Source: Dongia_B sp964406155
GTDB lineage: Bacteria; Pseudomonadota; Alphaproteobacteria; Dongiales; Dongiaceae
Assembly (NCBI GenBank): GCA_964406155.1
Contig: CAYOQR010000012.1
Span: 32,908 to 96,907 of the forward strand
DNA length: 64,000 bases
Reading direction: 5' to 3'
Shown here: positions 33,924-42,715 of the stretch, in pieces
Layout of the letters: every line of letters begins with the position of its first letter
How positions within the stretch are numbered: position 1 is the stretch's first letter
The notes under the pieces: generated by a model
What the model was told of the DNA's origin: nothing
The model's database searches: none
Seen by the model: only the letters and a program-made list of their open reading frames with translations
Made by a program: the position numbers and the translations under genes

Positions 33924-34820
33924 TCAGGGGATTGGTTCGACCTGATCGCTGACCGAAACCTTGATGCGGCGTTCGCGATAGAAGATGACGAGGCCGCTGC
34001 CGATAATGATGCAGTTGCCGATGACGATGTTCGGGGTTGGCGCGTCGTGCCAGATGATCCAGCCCAGCAGGGCCGCCCAGAGGATGGCGGAATACTGGAA
34101 CGGCGCCAGCAGCGAGGCCGGGGCCAGGGACAGGGCCTTGGTGATCAGCACGAAACAGGCGGCGGCGACGATCCCGACCAGGAACATGAGGCCGGTATCG
34201 AGCGGACCCGGCGTCACCCAGTCGAAGGGGCTGACGATGGCGCCGATGATGCCGGCGCCGATGAACTGCCAGGTCACCAGCGGCAGCCAATGAGCTTCGC
34301 GCATCTGCCGGGTGATGACGATGGCGAGGCCGAACATCGTCGCGCCGGCCAAGGCGATGATGGCGGCCGGCGAGAAGGCGGCGCTGGTCGGCTGCAGGGC
34401 GATCAGGACACCGATAAAGCCGACCAGCACGGCGGTCCAGCGGAACAGTCGCACCTTCTCGCCCAGCAGGAAGGGCGACAGGGCGGTGATGATGAGCGGC
34501 GCCGCCATATAATAGGTCATGACATCGGCCAGCGGCATGCTGCGCGTCGCGTAATAGAAGCAGAAGGAATCTCCCGCCTGGCAGAGCACGCGGAAGAGGT
34601 GGCGCCCCCAATGGCCCTTGAGGGCGAGGCGCGTACCCGTGAAATAGGCGAGGATCAGGAGGACCGGCACGGCCCCGACCGAGCGCAGCAGCAGGATCTC
34701 GCCGACGCTGTAATCCGCGACCAGCCATTTGCCGAGGGCATCATTGGCGGCGAAGAAAAAGACACCGGTCAGATAGAGCGCGATGCCAAGACCGTCTTTG
34801 TTGCCTGTGGAGGATTGCAT
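33924..34820 (-). CDS. EamA/DMT-family transporter
   Basis: A 298-residue inner-membrane protein with ten hydrophobic segments and two EamA repeats, as in RhaT/YdcZ-type drug/metabolite exporters. ANDALGKWLVADYSVGEILLLRS and YMAAPLIITALSPFLLGEKV are typical of the first repeat, LAPFQYSAILWAALLGW of the second. The ATG at 34820 (MQSSTGNKD) precedes the first helix directly; an earlier in-frame start at 34931 would add a nonhydrophobic tail. The substrate is unknown. It is divergent from the MscS-type channel gene. Confidence 0.88.
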   Translation of the reverse strand: MQSSTGNKDGLGIALYLTGVFFFAANDALGKWLVADYSVGEILLLRSVGAVPVLLILAYFTGTRLALKGHWGRHLFRVLCQAGDSFCFYYATRSMPLADVMTYYMAAPLIITALSPFLLGEKVRLFRWTAVLVGFIGVLIALQPTSAAFSPAAIIALAGATMFGLAIVITRQMREAHWLPLVTWQFIGAGIIGAIVSPFDWVTPGPLDTGLMFLVGIVAAACFVLITKALSLAPASLLAPFQYSAILWAALLGWIIWHDAPTPNIVIGNCIIIGSGLVIFYRERRIKVSVSDQVEPIP

Positions 34821-35169
34821 ACCGGCCGTCGTGAAAGGCGAAGGGTGAAGGACTTCTTCGCTTATAGCACGGCCCTGACGACCCGCTAGTCGCCTTCGGC
34901 AATGGCCAGCCGACCCGTCGGTGTCGTCCACGGGGTCTCCACCAAGACCGCCCGGGTCACCCCACCAAGACCGGTCGGATCATCCGGGCAGCCGTTTTCG
35001 TCGCAGTTTCGGCTTTGCTGCTACCGGCCGGCATGCCACCATTTCGGCGCTGGATCACCAGGGACCGAGCCAGGGTCAGCGGTTGCCGGGAGGGGGCGCC
35101 AGAAACAGGGCAGCCTGGGCCCAGGGGTCCCATCAATCCATGTCGTTGTCGAACCGGGGGTAGGGCCAC
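34821..35169. other. Intergenic region between divergent membrane-protein genes
   Basis: 349 bp, GC-rich, between the EamA transporter and the MscS-type channel. It must hold both promoters. A short direct repeat, CCACCAAGACCG, occurs near 34940 and again near 34964 with slight variation. No convincing small gene, hairpin terminator or RNA gene was seen. Confidence 0.5.
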
Positions 35170-36630
35170 ATGCCTGTCCTGATCGCGCCGCTGCTTGCCA
35201 CGGGCCTCATCCTGCTGTTCATCCTGAACTGGCGCTTCAGGCCGCGACAGCGCGTCTGGATTAGCTGGGTCGCGACTGTCGTTCTCTTCATGTTGCTGAG
35301 CGCGGTCATCATCGTGAGTGACGGCTCGCCCTTCAATCCGCATTTCGATCAAACCTCGCCGGATATCCGCTGGTGGCATCACCTGATCGTCGCTGCCTGG
35401 TGGATTCTGGGTGCGCGCACCGCTGTGGTCCTGGGTCGCGCGTTGGTGTTCGCGGGGAGCCGCTCGCGCGAGACGAAACTGGCCTCCGACCTGATCTCCG
35501 GCGGCGTTTATCTCGCGGCATTGCTGATCGTCATCAATACCGTCTTCAATGTGCCGATCGGCGGTCTCGTCGCCACCTCCGGCGTCATCGCCATCGTGCT
35601 CGGCCTGGCCTTGCAGAATACCCTTGCCGATGTCTTCGCCGGCATCGCCGTGCAGATCGAGGGGCCGGTTTCGCTAGGCGACCGGATCTGGCTCGACGGG
35701 CCGCTGGAAGGCGAAGTCGTGCAGATCAACTGGCGGTCGGTCCATATCCGCACCGACGGCAACGATATCGCGGTCGTGCCGCACAGTGTCATCGCCAAGT
35801 CGCGGATCATCAACCGCAGCCACCCGACCGCCCGACGCAGCGACAGTATCGAGGTTCCGTGCGACGCGGCGGTCAGACCGGACCGGGTGATCGAGCTTCT
35901 GCGGCGGGCGCTGCTGCTCTGCCCCAGTGTGCTGAAGGAACCGTCGCCCGCCGTTGCCCTGGTCCGGTTGGGGACGAAACGCAACCGCTACGAAATCGAT
36001 TTTTCGGTCGCCTCGAGCAGTCTGCTTGGCAATGCCCGCACCACGCTGATGCGCGAGGTTGCCCGGCAGCTCCGCTATGAGGGTATCCAGCCGCCCCTGA
36101 AGAAGGTCGATGGGCATGTGACGCAGCATGTCTATCCGCCCGATCTGCTGCTGCATGAAACGACGTTGTTTCAGGCATTGTCGGCGGAACAGCAGCGGCA
36201 ATTGGTCGAGGAACTGGTTCGCCACGTGCTGATGCCCCAGGATATCCTCTTCTCCCAGGGTGCGACAGAGGCATCCCTGTTCGTCATTGCGTCAGGCGTG
36301 CTGGAGGTGACGCGGCGGATCGGGGAGAGAACGCATGTCGTGGGGCGGATCGGTCCTGGCGACTATATCGGGGAGCTTGGCCTGTTGACCGGAGCGCCGC
36401 ATGCGGCGACGGTGACGGCCCTGACGCCTTGCATCATCTATGAACTGCGCAAGCCGTCCGTGGCCCCGCTCCTGGCGGCCGAACCGCACCTGGTTTCCGC
36501 CCTGGAAATATCGGCGCGGCGCGGACAGGAATTGCTGGCGCGGGCCGCTGCGGCGGCGGCCGGCACCCATGCCGGCTCACAAGGCCAGCTTCTCGCCCGC
36601 ATCCGCGCCTTCTTCGATCTGCCGGTATAG
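35170..36630 (+). CDS. MscS-type channel with cyclic-nucleotide-binding-like domain
   Basis: A 486-residue protein. Four hydrophobic segments lead to the MscS pore region (IGGLVATSGVIAIVLGLALQ, then NTLADVFAGIAVQIE) and the beta domain (SLGDRIWLDGPLEGEVVQINWRS). A C-terminal domain at residues ~335-450 resembles CRP-type cyclic-nucleotide binding: FSQGATEASLFVIASGVLEV, GPGDYIGELGLLTGAPHAATV. The usual phosphate-binding arginine of that cassette is His411 here. Such MscS-CNB fusions (bCNG) exist in bacteria and gate poorly or not at all with tension. Osmotic or ligand-gated function is inferred. Confidence 0.88.
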   Translation: MPVLIAPLLATGLILLFILNWRFRPRQRVWISWVATVVLFMLLSAVIIVSDGSPFNPHFDQTSPDIRWWHHLIVAAWWILGARTAVVLGRALVFAGSRSRETKLASDLISGGVYLAALLIVINTVFNVPIGGLVATSGVIAIVLGLALQNTLADVFAGIAVQIEGPVSLGDRIWLDGPLEGEVVQINWRSVHIRTDGNDIAVVPHSVIAKSRIINRSHPTARRSDSIEVPCDAAVRPDRVIELLRRALLLCPSVLKEPSPAVALVRLGTKRNRYEIDFSVASSSLLGNARTTLMREVARQLRYEGIQPPLKKVDGHVTQHVYPPDLLLHETTLFQALSAEQQRQLVEELVRHVLMPQDILFSQGATEASLFVIASGVLEVTRRIGERTHVVGRIGPGDYIGELGLLTGAPHAATVTALTPCIIYELRKPSVAPLLAAEPHLVSALEISARRGQELLARAAAAAAGTHAGSQGQLLARIRAFFDLPV

Positions 36631-36657
36631 TCCTTCCGTTGTGGGCTGATGCGCGCT

Positions 36658-37140
36658 CTAGCTGTCATAAGCTTTCTTGAGTGCGGCGATGTCGAGCTTG
36701 ATCATTTGCAGCATCGCCTGCATGACGCGGGCGGCGCGTTTGGCATCGGAATCGCGCAGCATCTCGCCCAGGGCGGTGGGCACGATCTGCCAGGAGACGC
36801 CAAAGCGATCCGTCAGCCAACCGCATTGCTGTGGCTTGCCGCCCTCCAGCAGCCGGTCCCAGAAGTCATCGACCTCGGCTTGGTCGGCGCATTTCACGAA
36901 TAACGAGATGGCCGGGGTGAAGGTAAAATGCGGACCGCCATTGAGGGCGATGACCTCCAGGCCGGCCAAGGTGAAGGTGACGGTCAATACGCCGCCTTTG
37001 GGTCCCGGCCCGGCCTCATTGTAATACATGGTGTCGCCGATCGATGCTGTCTGGCCGCAGGCGTTGAACGTGTCGACATAGAATTTAGCCGCCGCTTCGG
37101 CCTGGCCGTCGAACCAGAGGCAAGTCGCGATCTTGGACAT
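36658..37140 (-). CDS. VOC superfamily protein, PhnB-like
   Basis: A 160-residue member of the PhnB/3-demethylubiquinone-methyltransferase-like branch of the vicinal oxygen chelate fold. Typical features are CLWFDGQAEAAAKFYVDTF, VTFTLAGLEVIALNGGP and CGWLTDRFGVSWQIVPTALGEML. The ATG at 37140 follows GAAGGAGACCGAC. No enzyme activity is established for this branch. A second VOC gene follows upstream on the same strand, and both start with the same MSK leader. Confidence 0.88.
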   Translation of the reverse strand: MSKIATCLWFDGQAEAAAKFYVDTFNACGQTASIGDTMYYNEAGPGPKGGVLTVTFTLAGLEVIALNGGPHFTFTPAISLFVKCADQAEVDDFWDRLLEGGKPQQCGWLTDRFGVSWQIVPTALGEMLRDSDAKRAARVMQAMLQMIKLDIAALKKAYDS

Positions 37141-37332
37141 GTCGGTCTCCTTCGAGGGAATGCGGTCGAGTGAGTGCGTTGTCGAACGCAAATGCCCGCG
37201 GCGACGGGGGGCGGCGACGGGAAGTTCCGGTGGCGGGCGGTCCGGCGCGGATTCACCCGGCGCTGGCGCCGGGCTCCCGGTTCAAATGGGCGTATTTTCG
37301 TCGGCGTATTTTGCAGTCAGCGGAGGCCGGGA

Positions 37333-37755
37333 TCAGCCGGCCTGGGCGCCGCCTTGCGCCACCGTGGCATCCATCCAGAACATTTCCCAGATATGGCCGT
37401 CGAGATCCTCGAAGCTGCGGCCATACATGAAGCCGTGATCCTGCTTCGGTCCGGGATCGATACGGCCGCCGGCGGCACCCGCCTTGCCGATGACGTCATC
37501 CACGGCGGCTCGGCTCTCGGCGGACATGGCGAGCAACACTTCGCTGGTGGCCTTCGCGTCGGCGATCTTCTTCGGCGTGAACTGGCGGAATTTATCATGC
37601 GTCAGCAACATGACGAAGATCGTGTCGGAAAGGACCATGCAGGCGGCGGTGTTGTCGCTGAACTGCGGATTCTTGGTGGCGCCGACCGCTTCGTAGAAGG
37701 CGACGGAGCGTTGCAAATCGGCGACGGGCAGGTTGACGAAAATCATCTTGGACAA
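37333..37755 (-). CDS. VOC family (glyoxalase-like) protein
   Basis: A 140-residue vicinal oxygen chelate protein: MIFVNLPVADLQRSVAFYEAVG at the N-terminus and RSFEDLDGHIWEMFWMDA at the C-terminus, the usual lactoylglutathione-lyase-like ends. AAAGGAGAGAGCC lies directly before a TTG codon at 37755; an ATG three codons later (37746) is the alternative. It is divergent from an HxlR regulator, 66 bp apart, suggesting that regulator controls this gene and perhaps the downstream PhnB-like one. Confidence 0.88.
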   Translation of the reverse strand: MSKMIFVNLPVADLQRSVAFYEAVGATKNPQFSDNTAACMVLSDTIFVMLLTHDKFRQFTPKKIADAKATSEVLLAMSAESRAAVDDVIGKAGAAGGRIDPGPKQDHGFMYGRSFEDLDGHIWEMFWMDATVAQGGAQAG

Positions 37756-37821
37756 GGCTCTCTCCTTTCGCAGGATCGGTTCGTTTGACGTTCATGCCAG
37801 AGTAAGTTATAAAAAGCAACT

Positions 37822-38610
37822 ATGAAGTTAGATAAAATAACTAAAATCTCCAAGGCCGGCCGTGGCCGGAAGGTTGGAGCTGGAGCGCTGGCTCCTCAGC
37901 CGATCTCTTCCTCGTTTCCGTCCCATCGCGCCGGCGGACAGCGCTGGTATGAGGATGCTTGTGCCGCCGCCCATGCGCTGGATCTCATCGGCGAGCGCTG
38001 GGCGCTCCTGGTGATGCGCGAGCTGTTCTGGGGACCCAAACGTTTTGGCGACCTGCGGGCTGCCTTGCCCGGGATCAGCGCGAATATCCTGACTCAACGC
38101 CTCGAAGGCCTCGAAGTTGCCGGGCTGGTGATCCGGCGGAAGCTGCCGCCTCCATCGGGAGCCCAGGTCTATGAACTGACGGCCTGGGGCTATGAGAGCG
38201 AACCGATCTTCCAGGCCTTGGGCCGTTGGGCTGCGCGCTCGCCCTTCCACGACCCGACGCTTCCCTTCAGTGCCTCCTCGCTGCTGTTGTCGCTGCGCAC
38301 CATGCTGGATCCGCAGCGTGCGGGAGACCTCGAGGCACGGCTCGGCCTCCGGCTCGGCGACGAGGCGTTCCTTGCGCATCTTGCCGGCGGCCGCATCGAG
38401 ATCGTTCACGATCCCGATGGCGGTACGCTCAAGCGGGCCGATGCCATTTTCGCCGGGCCGCCGCAGGTGATCGCCGCCGCTATATATGGCGGGCAGGACA
38501 TCGCGCAGCTCGAACAGGCTGAAGCCTTGCGGATCGACGGCGATCGCGACCTCATCAAGCGTTTCGTCACGCTGTTCCCGTTGCCATCCAAGGTGGACCG
38601 CCCGGCGTAA
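37822..38610 (+). CDS. HxlR-family transcriptional regulator
   Basis: A 262-residue regulator. The winged helix of the HxlR family spans residues ~35-130: CAAAHALDLIGERWALLVM, FWGPKRFGDLRAALPGISAN, LTQRLEGLEVAGLV. The C-terminal ~120 residues resemble the SCP2-like extension found in some HxlR proteins. A nonconserved, serine/alanine-rich N-terminal tail of ~30 residues precedes it. The ATG lies in an AT-rich segment without a clear Shine-Dalgarno. It is divergent from two VOC genes, its likely targets. Confidence 0.87.
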   Translation: MKLDKITKISKAGRGRKVGAGALAPQPISSSFPSHRAGGQRWYEDACAAAHALDLIGERWALLVMRELFWGPKRFGDLRAALPGISANILTQRLEGLEVAGLVIRRKLPPPSGAQVYELTAWGYESEPIFQALGRWAARSPFHDPTLPFSASSLLLSLRTMLDPQRAGDLEARLGLRLGDEAFLAHLAGGRIEIVHDPDGGTLKRADAIFAGPPQVIAAAIYGGQDIAQLEQAEALRIDGDRDLIKRFVTLFPLPSKVDRPA

Positions 38611-38738
38611 GATCTACCGATACAGGCGGTGGCCCGCTTGGTGCTCGCGCGCAAGCGCGCCGATATCGGTGGTCCGGTAAACCGCGCCCGATGATCCTTG
38701 CGGGGCGATGGCAATCGACTTGCGATGTGCAGGCTACT

Positions 38739-40142
38739 CTAGACGACGTCGTGCAGATGCAAATGTCCTGTGCGGGCGAGGTCCGCGAGAATCTCTAAAG
38801 CCCGTCGCAGATCGTCGCGCGAGCGGGCCGCCGCGACATTGATGCGCACCGCATGCGGGACGGCCTCGCGTCCGACGGCGAAAGCCTCGGCGCCGAGGAC
38901 GGCAACGCCGTGTCGCTGGCTGACACGGACGAATACATTACTGCGCCAAGGCTCCGGCAGATGCAGCCAGGCATGGGTAGAGGTCTCGCCGGTCTCGAGA
39001 TCGAAATCGCCGAGAACGTCGCGGACCTGCGCTTGCCGCAGCCTGAGCTCGTCCTTCTGCTGTGCGATCAATTGCTCGATCACCGAATCCTCCAGCATCG
39101 CCGTGCCGATCAGGGCGGTCAGCGGGCTGATGCTCCAGCAATTGATTCTGAAGGCGGCCGCAACGTCGCTGATCAAGGCGCGTGGCACCACGACGAACCC
39201 GAGGCGCAAGCCCGGTGCGACGCATTTCGAGAAGCCGCTGACATGGACCGTCAAATCCGGTGCCAGGCTGGCGAAACTTGGCGGGCATTGATCAAGCAAT
39301 GGCCGATACACATCGTCCTCGACGATGAGCACATTGTGGCGCCTGGCGATGTCCAGCAAGGCCGTGCGCCGTGCCAGCGGCAGTGTGATCGTGGTCGGGT
39401 TCTGATAGGTCGGAACCAGGAAGACCGCGCGTGGCCGCCATTGCTTGCAGGCGGCGTCGAATTGCTCCGGCAGCATGCCTTGCCGGTCCATGGGGACACT
39501 GCGCAAATCCAATTCCAGCGAACGGCACAACGCATTGATGCCCTGATAGGTCACGGCATCCGCCAGAACGACCTCGCCGGGTCGCGCGATGCTGCTTAAG
39601 GTGCAGGCCAGCCCATGTTGCGCGCCTGCGGCCAGAATGACCCGGCCGGCGCAGTCGCCCACAGCGGGCGCCAACCAGGCGGCAATGGCGTCCCGGGCCC
39701 AGCTCGGCCCCTCGGGTGGATGATAATCTTGCAGGCTGGGATAGCGTGCGTCCTTGGGCAATCGGGGCAGCAGCGTCGCCAGGGCATTCAAATAGGCGGC
39801 TGTGGCCGGGCGGTTGACCGATAAGTCGATGATGCCGCTTTCGTCGCTCGGCGCCGATTTGAAGCTGTTGACGATCGCATCGGGTCTTCTGACGACCGTG
39901 CCGCGCCCCGGTTTTCCCTCGATCAGGCCGCGCTGCTGCAGGATCGTGAAAGCGCGTGTGACGGTGGTCAGATTGATCTGCAGAAGCCGGGCGATCTCGC
40001 GCTGTGTCGGCAGTTTCGCGCCAATGGTCAACTGGCCGGTGCTGATCTGTTCAGCGATGGCATCGGCCAATTGCCGGTAAATGGGCTTCTCTCCCGCCGT
40101 CAGCTCAATTTGCTTGAACGCATCCATGTCAGGCAATCCCAC
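38739..40142 (-). CDS. MocR-type GntR regulator with aminotransferase domain
   Basis: A 467-residue fusion of a GntR winged helix (residues ~15-80: PIYRQLADAIAEQISTGQL, KLPTQREIARLLQINLTTVT) with a fold-type I aminotransferase domain. SGFSKCVAPGLRLGF holds the PLP-binding Lys306. AGGAGG nine bases before a GTG at 40142 sets the start. MocR proteins such as GabR and PdxR sense amino compounds or PLP through this domain. It is divergent from a polyamine-type ABC operon, and a perfect 20-bp palindrome lies upstream of that operon, so it probably regulates the transporter. Confidence 0.92.
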   Translation of the reverse strand: MGLPDMDAFKQIELTAGEKPIYRQLADAIAEQISTGQLTIGAKLPTQREIARLLQINLTTVTRAFTILQQRGLIEGKPGRGTVVRRPDAIVNSFKSAPSDESGIIDLSVNRPATAAYLNALATLLPRLPKDARYPSLQDYHPPEGPSWARDAIAAWLAPAVGDCAGRVILAAGAQHGLACTLSSIARPGEVVLADAVTYQGINALCRSLELDLRSVPMDRQGMLPEQFDAACKQWRPRAVFLVPTYQNPTTITLPLARRTALLDIARRHNVLIVEDDVYRPLLDQCPPSFASLAPDLTVHVSGFSKCVAPGLRLGFVVVPRALISDVAAAFRINCWSISPLTALIGTAMLEDSVIEQLIAQQKDELRLRQAQVRDVLGDFDLETGETSTHAWLHLPEPWRSNVFVRVSQRHGVAVLGAEAFAVGREAVPHAVRINVAAARSRDDLRRALEILADLARTGHLHLHDVV

Positions 40143-40309
40143 GCTCCACTACCTCCTAACTTGTGCCACATGACAAGATGTCAAGCAACGGGCGTTCGGA
40201 TAGCCGAATTCCGATAAAAAGTGTCAGCTATATAACTTATATGGCCAAACATAGTCACTCAATGTGATATTGACGATCATATTTATGTGGGATATCTTCT
40301 CAGAAAATA

Positions 40310-40329
40310 AATTGTATGGTAATACAATT
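40310..40329. promoter_or_regulatory. Perfect palindrome upstream of the ABC operon
   Basis: AATTGTAT, spacer GGTA, ATACAATT: perfect 8-bp arms, in the AT-rich divergent region between the MocR gene and the ABC ATPase gene. GT...AC symmetry of this kind is typical of GntR-family operators. Confidence 0.6.
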
Positions 40330-40412
40330 GATGTTTCTTCGGGATGGGGACTCTGACTGAGGCTGCCGGCCAAGCGGAGCAACCGAGGAGCGACTGGCGA
40401 GGGAATGCGGGC

Positions 40413-41498
40413 ATGGAGAGCGACGACCTCATCGTTTTCGATGGTGTCAGCAAATCTTATGACGGGATTACCCATGTCGTGCATGGGCTTGACCTTGCCG
40501 TCCGGCAGGGTGAGTTCCTGACGCTTCTCGGGCCATCCGGCTCAGGCAAGACCACGACCTTGATGATGTTGGCCGGGTTTGAAATGCCGAGCGGCGGCGA
40601 GATCACCCTGGCCGGGCGGCGGATCGATCAGGTGCCGCCGCACCGGCGCGACATTGGTGTGGTTTTCCAGAATTACGCGCTCTTTCCCCATATGACGGTT
40701 GCGGAGAATGTCGGGTTCCCGCTGCGCATGCGCGGCTTGAGCAAGGCCGAGGCGCGGCAGCGGGTCGGGCGGGCGCTCGACATGGTGCAGATGTCTTCCT
40801 TCGGTCATCGCCGGCCGAGCCAGCTTTCCGGCGGCCAGCAACAACGGATCGCCTTGGCTCGAGCCTTGGTTTTTGAGCCGAAGGTCGTGCTGATGGACGA
40901 GCCGCTGGGCGCGCTCGACAAGCAATTGCGCGAGCATATGCAGTTGGAGATCAAGCGCCTGCATGCGCGCCTCGGCATCAACGTCGTCTATGTCACGCAT
41001 GATCAGGGCGAGGCCCTGACGATGTCCGACCGGGTTTGCGTCTTCAATGACGGCAAGGTGCAGCAACTCGCGACACCCAACGATCTTTACGAGCATCCGG
41101 CCAACAGCTTCGTCGCGCAATTCATCGGCGAGAATAACGCCATCGGTGGGCGGGTCGAGCGGATCGACAATCGCTACTGCCGCATCGTGACACCGGATGG
41201 ATCGCCGATCGATGCCGTCACGGCTGGAGATATCGCCGTGGGCGACAACGTTTCGCTCGCTTTGCGGCCCGAGAAAGTGCAGCTCGATCCGATCGCGGGC
41301 GGTTGCGACAATCGCTTCGCGGCGCGGGTCGATGAGCTGATCTATTACGGCGACCACATGCGCCTCTCCGTCTCACTGTGTGGTCAGCGCGACTTCATGA
41401 TCAAGCTGCCGGCTTCCGCACGCATGGCCGCGCTGAAGGTGGCGGCGGAAATCCAGATCGGCTGGTCGCGTGAAGATTGCCGGGCGCTGCCGGCCTGA
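40413..41498 (+). CDS. Spermidine/putrescine-type ABC transporter ATPase
   Basis: A 361-residue ABC ATPase of the PotA group. Walker A GPSGSGKTT (residue 40 onward), signature LSGGQQQRIALARAL, Walker B VLMDEPLGAL, and a C-terminal TOBE domain (VSLALRPEKVQLDP). It energises import through the two permeases downstream. The ATG at 40413 (MESDDLIVF) fits homologues; an in-frame ATG at 40344 would add 23 nonconserved residues. The substrate-binding gene follows after 99 bp. A polyamine or related amino compound is likely, but not proven. Confidence 0.92.
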   Translation: MESDDLIVFDGVSKSYDGITHVVHGLDLAVRQGEFLTLLGPSGSGKTTTLMMLAGFEMPSGGEITLAGRRIDQVPPHRRDIGVVFQNYALFPHMTVAENVGFPLRMRGLSKAEARQRVGRALDMVQMSSFGHRRPSQLSGGQQQRIALARALVFEPKVVLMDEPLGALDKQLREHMQLEIKRLHARLGINVVYVTHDQGEALTMSDRVCVFNDGKVQQLATPNDLYEHPANSFVAQFIGENNAIGGRVERIDNRYCRIVTPDGSPIDAVTAGDIAVGDNVSLALRPEKVQLDPIAGGCDNRFAARVDELIYYGDHMRLSVSLCGQRDFMIKLPASARMAALKVAAEIQIGWSREDCRALPA

Positions 41499-41597
41499 CG
41501 GACGCACCAATTCCGAGGCGTGGCGGGCGACTGCTTCCACGGGATTGAACCAATAATGACAACGCCGACATATCGATCGGCATAATGGGAGGATGAC

Positions 41598-42650
41598 ATG
41601 ACGAAACGGCAACTTCTCGCGGCGGCGGCTGGCCTCGCCCTCTGCATGGCAACCGCGACGGCTTTCGCGGGCGGTACGCTCACGGTGACATCCTGGGGCG
41701 GCGCTTATACCGACAGCCAGGTAAAAACCTACTTCCAGCCCTTCGCCAAGGTTACCGGCAACAAAGTTTTGCAGGATGAATGGGATGGCTCCGTCGCCAA
41801 ATTGAAAGCGATGGTCGAGACAAAGCAGGTCACCTGGGATGTCGTCGATGTCGAGCCGGGCCACGCGTTGCAGGGCTGCGATGAGGGATGGCTCGAGAAA
41901 ATCGATTACAAGTCGCTCGGCGGCCGGGATCAGTTCGTCGATGGCGCGGCAATGGACTGTGCTGTAGGGACGATCGTCTTCGGAACGATCTATGCGTACG
42001 ACGCGGACAAATTCCCCAATGGCGGCCCGCAGACGGTGGCCGATTTCTGGAATGTCACGAAATTCCCCGGAGCCCGCGCCCTGAGGAAGTCGCCGAAGAC
42101 GACGCTTGAGATGGCTTTGATCGCTGATGGCGTCGCGCCGAAGGATGTCTACAAGGTGCTGTCCACCAAGGAAGGCGTCGATCGGGCTTTCAAGAAACTC
42201 GATGAGATCAAGCCGCATGTCAAAGTCTGGTGGTCGGCTGGTGCCCAGCCGCCGCAATTACTGGCCGATGGCGAGGTGGTCATGAGCACGGCCTGGAACG
42301 GCCGCATCTATGATGCCGTCAAGAATAACGGCAAGCACTTCAAGATCGTCTGGGATGGCGAGGCGATGGACTTCAACCTCTGGGCTGTGCCGAAGGGCAC
42401 CAAGAATTTGGCTCTGGCGAAGGAATTCATCAAATATACCATCAACCCGGATGTGATGGCGCAGCAATCGAAATACATCTCCTATGGTCCGACATTGAAG
42501 GCGGCCATCGCCAAGGTGCCGGCCGATATCCTCGCGGATCTGCCGACGGCGCCGCAGAATGCGAAGAACGGTTTCGTCGTCTCCTCCGAATTCTGGGCGG
42601 ATCACGACGAGGAGCTGACCGAACGCTTCAATAACTGGCTTGCGCAGTAA
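41598..42650 (+). CDS. PotD-like extracellular substrate-binding protein
   Basis: A 350-residue periplasmic binding protein. The signal peptide is KRQLLAAAAGLALCMATATAFA, with likely cleavage after AFA (residue 25). The mature protein starts GGTLTVTSWGGAYTDSQVK, typical of the spermidine/putrescine-binding family. VVDVEPGHALQGCDEGWLEKID and MSTAWNGRIYDAVKNNGK are also family-like. GGGAGGATGAC precedes the ATG. The next gene is a permease 65 bp away, with a hairpin in between. The ligand is unknown; PotD relatives also bind mannopine, opines and organic amines. Confidence 0.92.
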   Translation: MTKRQLLAAAAGLALCMATATAFAGGTLTVTSWGGAYTDSQVKTYFQPFAKVTGNKVLQDEWDGSVAKLKAMVETKQVTWDVVDVEPGHALQGCDEGWLEKIDYKSLGGRDQFVDGAAMDCAVGTIVFGTIYAYDADKFPNGGPQTVADFWNVTKFPGARALRKSPKTTLEMALIADGVAPKDVYKVLSTKEGVDRAFKKLDEIKPHVKVWWSAGAQPPQLLADGEVVMSTAWNGRIYDAVKNNGKHFKIVWDGEAMDFNLWAVPKGTKNLALAKEFIKYTINPDVMAQQSKYISYGPTLKAAIAKVPADILADLPTAPQNAKNGFVVSSEFWADHDEELTERFNNWLAQ

Positions 42651-42665
42651 AGCATGCTGCCAACG

Positions 42666-42694
42666 GACGTGGCCGTGCGCCGCGCGGCCACGTC
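42666..42694 (+). other. Intercistronic hairpin after the binding-protein gene
   Basis: GACGTGGCCG and CGGCCACGTC form a perfect 10-bp stem with a 9-base loop, 16 bp after the stop of the binding-protein gene, with no T-run. Such hairpins commonly protect the upstream mRNA so that binding protein outnumbers permease. Confidence 0.6.
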
Positions 42695-42715
42695 GACCTC
42701 TTTCCTCGGTGCTGG

